This document shows, one piece after another, positions 45,801 through 52,492 of a stretch of DNA of 64,000 nt (the stretch's first letter is position 1; every line of letters begins with the position of its first letter). The stretch is from Synechococcus sp. Tobar12-5m-g (GTDB lineage: Bacteria; Cyanobacteriota; Cyanobacteriia; PCC-6307; Cyanobiaceae), in the NCBI RefSeq assembly GCF_024345415.1, contig NZ_JAGQBB010000001.1, positions 1-64,000 on the forward strand, read 5' to 3'. Below the pieces are notes generated by a model. That model saw only the letters and a list, made by a program, of their open reading frames with translations. It had not been told where the DNA came from and made no database searches. The translations under genes were made by a program, and so were the position numbers.

Positions 45801-46235
45801 CAGGGTGAGATCGTCGAAGGCGTCGGCGATGGCCCGGCCCAGCTGCCAGAGCGCCGCATCGAGCCGTCTGGGATCCCCGCGCCCCTGCAGCCAACGCTCG
45901 AGCAGGAGGGCCTCGCCACCCTCCACCAGGTCGGGGAGCAACTCCAGCACCGGCCAGACCAGGTTGGAGGCACGCCAGGGATCGACGCCAGCGGGGTCAT
46001 CGTCCAGCAGATGATTGACGATCTGGCGCAGACGGCTGGCGGGGAAGGGGAACCGCAGATTGGCGGCGATTCCCCCCAGCTCCACGGCCAGCTGTTCCCC
46101 CAGCCAGCGGCTGGTGGGCCAGGTGTTCACCACCACCTGGACGGTGTCCCAGGGGCTGGGGGGATCGAGGCGAAGTTGCTGGGCCAGCAACTGGGCCAGA
46201 AATTCGGCTCGGTTGCTGCGGTAGACCGTCAGCAA
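42876..46235 (-). CDS. recC: Exodeoxyribonuclease V gamma subunit
   Basis: The 1119-residue RecC subunit, which splits strands and recognises the recombination hotspot. It starts MLTVYRSNRAEFLAQLLAQQ and contains VVVNTWPTSRWLGEQLAVEL, PRHILVMTPDVDRLAPLLAA, VIVLMGLDAGTFPRQRQRPG, and FHLMERQRRLGDPNPADQDR. The degenerate helicase folds typical of RecC are thus present. Its start overlaps the phosphoesterase gene by 7 bp and its stop overlaps recB by 4 bp. Confidence 0.93.
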   Translation of the reverse strand: MLTVYRSNRAEFLAQLLAQQLRLDPPSPWDTVQVVVNTWPTSRWLGEQLAVELGGIAANLRFPFPASRLRQIVNHLLDDDPAGVDPWRASNLVWPVLELLPDLVEGGEALLLERWLQGRGDPRRLDAALWQLGRAIADAFDDLTLYRPAMVAAWGIGEDQDDRGQPLPALQRWQPQLFRQLHGRLGVPPFGSRLIEAIERLRRGTARVDGLVGPLRLFGPSSSAPLQVQLLQALASALPVEIYLLTPCRDLWQRCSHRRQELSDAVALSEPFALDWLMQAPGLEGRFGRLGGEFQQLLEGTGEAQLGSAREQDLFLLPATAASLQGRTPQLLEQLQELLVEQQPHQPLQWTPGDRSLEFHPCPGRLRQVQIVRDRLLQLMAEDSSLEPRHILVMTPDVDRLAPLLAAVFGDAGATGVPLPWRLTDRSQQGEAGLTSALLQLLRLGGERLTASAFDALLQNAALQEHFQLETGEAAALSSTLQTCGFRWGLEASQRGGEACHSLAWAIDRLLLGLALPERPGLAAGGCAPHRLGGGLERLGRWIQLLTSLREVLGELGSPRSSTEWAGRLPHLMAHLFGDGGERAWELQALRQTIATWQESAATCSLLLTAPVVAAVLEEHLSSDSGRFGHRSGALTISALEPMRAIPYRVIVLMGLDAGTFPRQRQRPGFHLMERQRRLGDPNPADQDRYGLIEALLSARDHLLVCWNCREEHSGETLPPSAPVRQWLELLRTELGEAVATSLVVSHPASPLDRHNFLAQGGRLPASCDRRLLRVLQRLEKPETVGPRINPWDGATSPLALRGEGRDTPPESGAEQAAELLDAGEAYRDLRQWLTRPQAHWLRGLGLDPREWTDPIEDLEDLELNERQRASLLRQVLAAPPAGGSADPPDWALITLGRGQLPPRAAGVLEVRALSERWGSLKQTLDALGSPRQETHRWKAAANSGQPLEATLTWHDQTIVLVQTGRAQPRHRLELALQLLLATTSGAKASGAVLIARGKDTFSVVERLQPPTSLEAGAILEQWLRWRQRHRSHCWPVPPATGWAYATAERAKPGSGPAGATASWEGSGFGGRPEREDAAIGLCFGRDTPAKELLMGTFGPFIELAIELQAPLLALQAEP

Positions 46236-46909
46236 GGGCTGGTCGCCAGCAGTGCCTGCTCCAGGGACCCCAGCCCACCGGCCCCCTCAGGCTGGAAGCC
46301 CAGGCCTGGCACGCTGACCGTGGTTCCCGTTTCAGGGCAGTAGGCCGTCAACCTGCCCCCATAGCAGGCTCCGGTGTCCACCATCACGATCGAATTGGCT
46401 CGGCGCTTCACGGCTGCCCCGGGGGTGTGGCCGATGATCACATCCCCGTAACGACCGTCATAGGCCCGCCAGAACGGCCCGCGGATCCTCAGATCGGCTT
46501 TCCAGGTGAGCGGATCGAAGCCGGCGTGGGTCGCCACCCATCCCCTGCCCCAGTAGGCCAGGGGCAGGGAGGCCAGCCGGCGCCGCCAGAGCTGGCATTG
46601 CTCTGGACCCAGTTGCCGATAGGTGTCGGATCCGGCCAGGTCGGGGTTGCCGATCGAACCACCCCGATCCAGGGACTCCAGCAGCCTCTGCTCATGGTTG
46701 CCGCGCAACCAGACCGCCCGGCCGCTCCGCACCAGGCTCCAGCCCAGTTGCATCGCCCGCTGGATCTGGGGACCGCGGTTGATCAGATCACCGCAGAGAA
46801 TCAGGCGATCGGCGGCAGGAAGCCTGGCGACCAGGGCCTGCAGGGCGTGGGCGCAACCGTGGACATCACCAATCACCCAGTGACACGGATGGGGCGGTGC
46901 GGACGCCAT
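46229..46909 (-). CDS. PPP-type metallophosphoesterase
   Basis: A 226-residue phosphatase with the three metal-binding blocks GDVHG (CHWVIGDVHGC), GDLINRG and GNHE (WLRGNHEQRL). Later His ligands lie in VATHAGFDPLTW and VIIGHTPGAAV, and it ends with the domain MVDTGACYGGRLTAY. It resembles bacterial Ser/Thr phosphatases and diadenosine tetraphosphatases (PrpA/ApaH group); which substrate is unclear. It is first of the operon with recC-recB-recD by position and overlap. Confidence 0.87.
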   Translation of the reverse strand: MASAPPHPCHWVIGDVHGCAHALQALVARLPAADRLILCGDLINRGPQIQRAMQLGWSLVRSGRAVWLRGNHEQRLLESLDRGGSIGNPDLAGSDTYRQLGPEQCQLWRRRLASLPLAYWGRGWVATHAGFDPLTWKADLRIRGPFWRAYDGRYGDVIIGHTPGAAVKRRANSIVMVDTGACYGGRLTAYCPETGTTVSVPGLGFQPEGAGGLGSLEQALLATSPC

Positions 46910-47161
46910 TGAAACTGCGCTTCAAGGATTCTTGCGCAAATACACTCTGGCCCTTCAAGCAGGTTTTTGTCAGCTCCGCCTTCGAGGCCCCTGGGCTGGA
47001 GTAGTTCCGCCCGGTTCCCCCCGGTGCTGGCGGGGGTGCTGCCCGGCTTGGTGCACCCCTCGGGCGACCTCGACTTCAAGGCCAGCGTCACGCCCAACTC
47101 GTTGCTGGGATCCAGTCGGACTCTCCCTATCAATTGCAGCCGTACGTGCGAGCGCGCCTGC

Positions 47162-47905
47162 TTAGCACCGAGACGGCTCTGGGTCTGCAGCGGGAAGCTT
47201 CTGAGCGGCTGACCCCATGGGAATGGCCCATGGGGAGCGGTTGAAGAACGTCCGCACCGGCGGCACCGCCTCGATGACGATGCCACTGCGTTGCAACCGC
47301 CTTCCCAGCTCCCGGGCGATGGCCTGCCCGCTGGGATCACCGAGTCGATCGGCATTGGCCTGCAGCAGCCCATGGATCTCCACCTGCAGCGGCAAGGGCA
47401 GCAGCGAGGCGCCGAGGGCATAGCCATTGCGGCCACTGGCTGCCGCATCACGAAAGCCATAGGGGGTAAGGACGGTGGTGATGCTCTGGTGCAACTGGCG
47501 GGGCGTCCAGCACTGACTGCCGCCGCTGAGGGTCGCCAGACGAGCAGCCAGATGGTGGTCGATCGCTACCCCCTCCTATCGATCAAACGGGTGGTGAAGG
47601 ATGTGGCGCAGCAGGGTGAGCGCCCGGCAAAAGGCCTCGCGATCGCCGAGCGCTGACCAGCCGCCCGCGCTGAGCGGTTGCGTCGCTGACCAGGGCGGCG
47701 GCTCGACCGCCACCATCGGCCCGGTCTCCCCCTGCTCGGAGCGGACGCGCCAGGCGGCGGTGAAACCCTGCTGCCGCAACCAGTCCAGGTCGGCCGCAAT
47801 CGCGTTCACATCCGCATAGCAAGGCCCGTGCAGCCGGCCGAGCAGGGCGGCGGCCCGCTCGGCCGGCTGCAGATTCCTCAGGGGAGAATTGGGCGTTGGT
47901 GGCGG
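47162..47905 (-). pseudogene. C-terminal part of ATPase-linked protein, broken by frameshift and nonsense codon
   Basis: In a frame shifted from the ATPase gene, the minus strand reads NLQPAERAAALLGRLHGPCY, then DVNAIAADLDWLRQQGFTAAW and LTLLRHILHHPFDR. A TAG follows (47576-47578), then EGVAIDHHLAARLATLSGGS and TTVLTPYGFRDAAASGRNGY in the same frame. The continuity across the TAG indicates one ancestral protein. It may be a separate downstream gene or the lost C-terminal half of the neighbouring ATPase; I think the latter. Family not firmly recognised, possibly a WYL-type or similar cyanobacterial protein. Confidence 0.55.
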
Positions 47906-48623
47906 TCAGTTCCGGCTGGCGGCTGAGCAACTGGATCAGGTGGAGCAGCCGCTCGCAATCCAGCAGGCGGGAATAGGCATGGGGAACCAACCGGGCGTCC
48001 CAGTTGCGGGCGGCGCTGATCCGCCGCTCCAGCCTCGCCAGCCCCGCCTGCAGGTGCGGCTCCAGTGGCTTGTGGTGATGGGGTTCAACGCAGACCAACG
48101 CCGCGAAACCCTCCGAGCGGCTGGGCGAGAAGGGGGCCTGAGCCAGCGAGGAGACATGGTTGTCGATCACCTGTTCGGGGACGCGGTGATCACGGCCCTG
48201 GTTCCATTGCTGGCAGAGCTCGCCGGGGGTGCGCAGCCACCAGCCGATCCACTCCACCGGGACCGGCAGCTCCAGCTTCTGGGTGATCGCGAGGCGCCAG
48301 GAGCGGCGCGTGAAGGTGGCCTCGACAATCACCGGAGCGCCTGAGCAGACAGCCTCCTGGATGCGCTGGTGCATCACGGCCGCGATGTCATCCCATGGCC
48401 CAAAGACGCCCCGATCGCCAAAGATCTCGGAGCAAATGTCGCGGCTGCTGATGTAACTGGGCGGCGGCGCCTCAGGCCTGCTCAACAGCGCGGCCAGGTG
48501 TCGGGCGAGGGTGGACTTGCCTCTGGCCGGAGGGCCGATCAGCAGGTGGCAGCGCAGCGGCCGAGCCGGCGGATCCGAGTTGGGGCGGCGTTGCTCGGCA
48601 GTCGCGGACGGAGAGGAAGTCAT
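47583..48623 (-). CDS. P-loop ATPase/kinase-like protein, C-terminus probably frameshifted
   Basis: From ATG 48623 (MTSSPSATAEQRRPNSD) the first 250 residues look intact. Walker A is LLIGPPARGKSTLARHLA, then YISSRDICSEIFGDRGVFGP, VIVEATFTRRSWRLAI, and VEWIGWWLRTPGELCQQW, typical of zeta-toxin/polynucleotide-kinase-like AAA proteins. After about TATNAQFS (near 47890) the frame turns into an Arg/Ala/Gly-rich shadow (RAGRRPARPAARALL). The neighbouring frame supplies normal-looking protein, so one frameshift is inferred. The substrate is unknown. Confidence 0.65.
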   Translation of the reverse strand: MTSSPSATAEQRRPNSDPPARPLRCHLLIGPPARGKSTLARHLAALLSRPEAPPPSYISSRDICSEIFGDRGVFGPWDDIAAVMHQRIQEAVCSGAPVIVEATFTRRSWRLAITQKLELPVPVEWIGWWLRTPGELCQQWNQGRDHRVPEQVIDNHVSSLAQAPFSPSRSEGFAALVCVEPHHHKPLEPHLQAGLARLERRISAARNWDARLVPHAYSRLLDCERLLHLIQLLSRQPELTATNAQFSPEESAAGRAGRRPARPAARALLCGCERDCGRPGLVAAAGFHRRLARPLRAGGDRADGGGRAAALVSDATAQRGRLVSARRSRGLLPGAHPAAPHPSPPV

Positions 48624-48752
48624 GGGCGTTGGATCAAGGAACAGGTCCCCAGCCCCATTGGGCAGCAGGACTGGCACCGCCATTCCTGCTGCAACCATCA
48701 CGATCCGTCAGCGCTGCGCCCCCGTGCTGGTGGCGGTCAGCAACAAAGACCG

Positions 48753-49259
48753 ATGACGGCCGTGCTGGCAAGAGCATTCCGTCACCCGCTGACCAGCTCC
48801 AGTTCCGTTGGCTGCTCCGATCCCTCCCCCCCTGGCTCCGATCCCTCCCTCCCTGTGCCCTGCCACAGGCCTGCGTGTGGCCTCAGGCCTGTTCCATCAG
48901 CACCTGCTCGATGCCCCCCCGCCCCCAGTGGGCCGACTCCGCTGCTGTGGCGTAGCCTGAGCCATTGGTGTGAGCTGCTGCGTGCTGGCGAGCTGGAGGC
49001 GGTGCTTCTGGCGAGCATCTGCCCGGCTCCGGTCGAGGGGATGGAGTGGCTGCCCCTGGGCCGCTGGGCGTTGCTCCTCGCCTGCCGGTTGAACGGCCCC
49101 GATTCAGCCGCCGCGCCGGCGCTCCATTACGCCCTGCAGGGGCAGCAGCTGGCGCCCATCACCAGCCTTGCGCGCCAATTCCTGATGGACGCTGGCCTGA
49201 TCGACGCTGACGGCCAGCTCACGCGCCCGTACCGCAGCCAGGATGCCCAGACGGCCTAA
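48753..49259 (+). CDS. Hypothetical protein
   Basis: From ATG 48753 it has 168 residues, with a Ser/Pro-rich N-terminus that may be untranslated. A better-looking C-terminal part covers about 60-168: LLWRSLSHWCELLRAGELEA, LASICPAPVEGMEWLPLGRW, ALLLACRLNGPDSA, SLARQFLMDAGLIDADGQLT. The real start may lie further in. I recognise no family; the regular domain suggests a conserved cyanobacterial protein. Confidence 0.55.
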   Translation: MTAVLARAFRHPLTSSSSVGCSDPSPPGSDPSLPVPCHRPACGLRPVPSAPARCPPAPSGPTPLLWRSLSHWCELLRAGELEAVLLASICPAPVEGMEWLPLGRWALLLACRLNGPDSAAAPALHYALQGQQLAPITSLARQFLMDAGLIDADGQLTRPYRSQDAQTA

Positions 49260-49286
49260 CAACAGCCTGGGTCCTCTGGTCCCGTA

Positions 49287-50144
49287 TCAAGCAGCGAACC
49301 TCTGTGCCGTCTTCCGTTGCGCCATGACGTACGCGGAGGTGTGGATCAGCGGCACCGACTCCCCATGCAACGTCGCCAGCGCCGGTCTCAGCTCAGCCAG
49401 GAGGGCATCCCGCACCGCTGGATCAAGGGCCAGAAACGGTGAGTAGGTGGTCAGCAGGGTCAGGTAGTCGTCAATCGCCAGCAGGCTTTCCACCAGCCAC
49501 TGACCCCTATGGGCACCATGAAACAAAGGCGACTCCAGCAGGGGTTGCCCCAAGGTCTCGAGAATTCCGGCCACGGTGGCGGCATCTTCATAGGGGCGCT
49601 CCAGCTCAGGGGCATGGCGGCCGGCGATCGATCGCAAGGCTTCATGGGTCTGGATCGGTGGCTGCAGCTCCTTGTTCCACAGCAGGATCAACCAGCCGTT
49701 CTCCCGCAAGACACCGGCCGCTTTCGGATAGGCGATCTCCGGCGGGATCCAGTGAAAGGAGGTGGCCGCCAGCACGGCATCGAACCGCTCCTGCTGAGGT
49801 TCCCACTCCTCCAGAGATGTCGTCACCACATCGACGTTCGGGTACCGCTGACAGACCTCCTCAGCCAGCAGGCAGAACTCCGGGTTGGGCTCGATGGCCA
49901 CGATCCGGCAGCCCAGCTCCGCTAGCGACACCGTGGCCGTACCCGGCCCACAGCCCACCTCCAGCAGCGTGGATGTAGCCGTCAAGCCCGATCGAGCCAC
50001 CACCGCTTCCACCAGTTGCTGCGGGTAGCGGGGCCGGGTGGCCGCATAGGCCACTGCGGCCGGCGAGAACCAGTGCCGGCGCTGCTCCACGCTCCTGGCC
50101 GTATAGGTGGCGACGGTCTGCTTGATCTCGTCCACAGGGTCCAA
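49287..50144 (-). CDS. Class I SAM-dependent methyltransferase
   Basis: A 285-residue methyltransferase. Motif I is TLLEVGCGPGTATVSLAELG, motif II IVAIEPNPEFCLLAEEVCQR, and a post-I region has VDVVTTSLEEWEPQ; motif IV-like FDAVLAATSFHWIPPE follows. The HWIPPE segment resembles trans-aconitate- and ubiquinone-type enzymes of the Methyltransf_11 group. The substrate is unknown. It is divergent from the second methyltransferase across a 234-bp spacer. Confidence 0.85.
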   Translation of the reverse strand: MDPVDEIKQTVATYTARSVEQRRHWFSPAAVAYAATRPRYPQQLVEAVVARSGLTATSTLLEVGCGPGTATVSLAELGCRIVAIEPNPEFCLLAEEVCQRYPNVDVVTTSLEEWEPQQERFDAVLAATSFHWIPPEIAYPKAAGVLRENGWLILLWNKELQPPIQTHEALRSIAGRHAPELERPYEDAATVAGILETLGQPLLESPLFHGAHRGQWLVESLLAIDDYLTLLTTYSPFLALDPAVRDALLAELRPALATLHGESVPLIHTSAYVMAQRKTAQRFAA

Positions 50145-50378
50145 AGGGCTTCTGGTCAGGGCGAATGAAACCCAGCCTCTAGCAGTGATGGAAGCACCCA
50201 GGTAACCGACAGGTCATTTGGGTGGGCTGCCACCCGATTCAAGGTTCAGCCCCAGGCCGCTAAGACAGGAGATGAATTGCTATCAAGAAGTCCAAAACCT
50301 CAAGGATCACGATGAAGCCAGACGCGAGCCTGAGCTGGCATCGTGAGCGAAGCGCACCCTTGAACCCAGTGGAGCCTC

Positions 50379-51176
50379 ATGACCATGAGCAGTGAGCCCA
50401 TCCGCTTCACCGACGGGGCCGGTTACGACCGCTTCATGGGGGTCTGGAGCCGTCTTGCTGGCCAGGGGTTTCTGAGCTGGATCGCCCCCCAGCCCGGCCT
50501 GCGCTGGCTGGATGTGGGCTGTGGCAACGGCGCTTTCACACAGCTGATCGCAGAGCAGAGCGCACCGCTCTCGCTCGTCGGCATCGACCCCTCAGACGCC
50601 CAACTCAACTTTGCCCGGCAGCATCCGCTCCTGCAGAACGTGGAGTTCGTGAATGCCGACGCCATGGCCCTGCCGTTCCCTGACGCCGCCTTCGATTTCG
50701 CGGTCATGCCCTTGGTGATCTTTTTCGTGCCCGAGCCGGCCCGAGGTGTGGCAGAAATGGCGCGGGTCGTTGCCCCCGGTGGCACGGTGGCCGCCTATGC
50801 CTGGGACATGGAGGGTGGGGGCTTCCCCTATCGGGACGTGACGGAAACCCTGAGTGCCGTCGGCCGGCCCACACCCATGCCCCCCAGTCTGGAGGCCTCC
50901 CGCCTTGAGGTGCTGCGAGACCTCTGGGCCACTGCCGGCCTGGGCGACATCGAGACGAGAGTGATCGCCGTGGAACGCACCTTCCCCGACTTCGAGGATT
51001 TCTGGAGCACCCTTCTCGGCGGCCCGAGCGCCGGTCAGGCCCTCGCGGCAATGAACGAGGAGGAACGCTCCGGCTTCCGCGCCTTGCTGCGAGCCCGCCT
51101 GCAGGCGGCCGGCAGCGGCCCGATCACCCTGCCGGCGCGGGCCCATGCCATCCGGGGCACAGTGCCAGGCCCGTGA
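50379..51176 (+). CDS. Class I SAM-dependent methyltransferase
   Basis: A 265-residue protein from ATG 50379 (ATG 50385 possible). It begins with the RFTDGAGYDRFMGVWSRLAG segment, then motif I WLDVGCGNGAFTQLIAEQ, LVGIDPSDAQLNFARQH, ADAMALPFPDAAFDFAVMPL, and VAPGGTVAAYAWDMEGGGFP. This is a common Methyltransf_11 subgroup of unknown substrate. It is followed after 21 bp by a small membrane protein. Confidence 0.86.
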   Translation: MTMSSEPIRFTDGAGYDRFMGVWSRLAGQGFLSWIAPQPGLRWLDVGCGNGAFTQLIAEQSAPLSLVGIDPSDAQLNFARQHPLLQNVEFVNADAMALPFPDAAFDFAVMPLVIFFVPEPARGVAEMARVVAPGGTVAAYAWDMEGGGFPYRDVTETLSAVGRPTPMPPSLEASRLEVLRDLWATAGLGDIETRVIAVERTFPDFEDFWSTLLGGPSAGQALAAMNEEERSGFRALLRARLQAAGSGPITLPARAHAIRGTVPGP

Positions 51177-51197
51177 TGCACCTGCTGGTCGATCGCC

Positions 51198-51446
51198 ATG
51201 GCTGATCAGCCCTGTCTGCTGGGTACGGTGCCGATAGCGGCGAGCGATGGAATGCTGCGTGAGCTGGTGCTGGCCCTTGGACTCCCCGTGGCCTTGCTGG
51301 TGCTGGCGGTGCTGGCGCTGGAGCACTGGGGCGATCGAATGCCGCGTTGGCTGCAGCATTTTGCCGAACGCCCGTCCTGGCTCTGGAACACTGGCATCGG
51401 CCTGATCATTGGTCTGTCGCTGCTTCGCTGGCTGCTGCAGCGCTAA
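51198..51446 (+). CDS. Small two-span membrane protein, unknown
   Basis: An 82-residue protein with spans at about 22-43 (LVLALGLPVALLVLAVLALE) and 63-80 (NTGIGLIIGLSLLRWLLQ), joined by a loop HWGDRMPRWLQHFAERPSW. No family recognised. It starts 21 bp after the methyltransferase gene and is probably co-transcribed. Confidence 0.6.
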   Translation: MADQPCLLGTVPIAASDGMLRELVLALGLPVALLVLAVLALEHWGDRMPRWLQHFAERPSWLWNTGIGLIIGLSLLRWLLQR

Positions 51447-51874
51447 GACTGTTTAGGTCGCGTCGGCGAAGCAGTTCACGGTGACTTGCTCGGGATCCGC
51501 CCCGGCCTGGATCCCCAACGCGCCAACGCGGAGACCACTGCCGGGAGCAGCATCGGCCAGGAGGGAGCCAAGGCTCCGTGCCGCGGTACGAGCGCTGATC
51601 TCCTACGGCAAGGGCATCGGCTTCCGCGTTGCCATGCGCCCAAGGAAGCGGCGTGCTCTGCCCGAAAAGGCGGTCTCCAGTTCGTGGCAGTAGGCGCTAC
51701 ATGTGGTGTAGGCCATTGGCTTGCTTCTTCGTTCAGGAAACGAGGAATCCTGATGAAATGCTGGTTCAAGTGCCTTTCAGCCCTCTGAGCATGGGGGTAA
51801 TTGAGACCCTCTTCTACAAGAGCCACCCACCGTGACGGTATGCGTGCCCTGGCTTCAAAGAGCTTACATATGGT
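51447..51874. other. Gap with no confident gene
   Basis: About 430 bp between the small membrane gene and the IS5 relic. Frames are open on both strands but none matches a family. Composition falls in GC toward the right. It probably belongs to the same decayed insertion as the IS5 fragment. Confidence 0.35.
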
Positions 51875-52126
51875 GTGAGCTGGAGCGAACTGGAAACCCC
51901 CCTTCTGCCCGATTCTCCGGAGAGACGACTGGATGATCTGATCGAGACTGCCAAAGCTCACTTCCGCGCGAAGGTCGAGCACCCGTTCCGGGTGATCAAG
52001 CGGCAGTTCGGATTTCAGAAGACCCGGCTGCGGGGCATGATCAAGTACCGCTGCAAGGTGAACGACCTGGCAGCCCTTGGGAACCCATTCACGGTGCGTC
52101 ATCAATTGCTATGCTGGGCAAGATAA
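51875..52126 (+). pseudogene. IS5-family transposase C-terminal remnant
   Basis: The frame ends with DLIETAKAHFRAKVEHPFRV, then IKRQFGFQKTRLRGMIKYRC and LAALGNPFTVRHQLL. This is the C-terminus of IS5-group transposases (K-V-E-H-P-F-R-x-x-K-R-Q-F-G-F...R-G). The catalytic Glu (VEHPF) is present but the DDE core upstream is absent. The family of the fragment at 1-93 is the same. It lies 367 bp before the giant synthase operon. Confidence 0.75.
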
Positions 52127-52492
52127 GCGGAGTGTGGTACCTATTGGGGCTGCAACGGCCCTCAATGCAAGTGGCATGTCTCCAGAAATGGGGAGATCAG
52201 GCCGATCTGCGCTGGAACGTTCCAAGCCACACAGTTGACTGACCGTGACTGGCTATGGGGGCTTGATGTCCAGAGCTTTTCTAGGTGGTGATATCGTGAC
52301 CTTTGTCGATGAATCCACGTATTTGGTGATAAAGGGTAGAAGTGATAGATTGACTTCCTTTTTCTTGCCCAAGCGGCCAACGCTCTTGCCCATGCCGAAA
52401 ACGGTTGAAATGCCCAAACGCCTTGGTCGTCAAGCCATTTTGAAGCCACTCCAGCAATTAAACTAAATTCATCCGGCTGTACCCCACCCAGA
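52127..52492. promoter_or_regulatory. Leader and probable promoter region of the synthase operon
   Basis: A 366-bp stretch of clearly lower GC than the surrounding genes, directly upstream of the first synthase gene. Its last 50 bp contain TTAAACTAAATTCATCC followed by a pyrimidine-rich patch. No good Shine-Dalgarno precedes the ATG at 52493. No operator repeat found. The promoter must lie here or further left unless transcription comes from outside. Confidence 0.35.

Noticed and set aside
52162-52449. A 95-residue minus-strand frame upstream of the synthase operon
   Set aside because: Trp/Ser-rich with no recognisable family, and it occupies the likely leader region of the operon.
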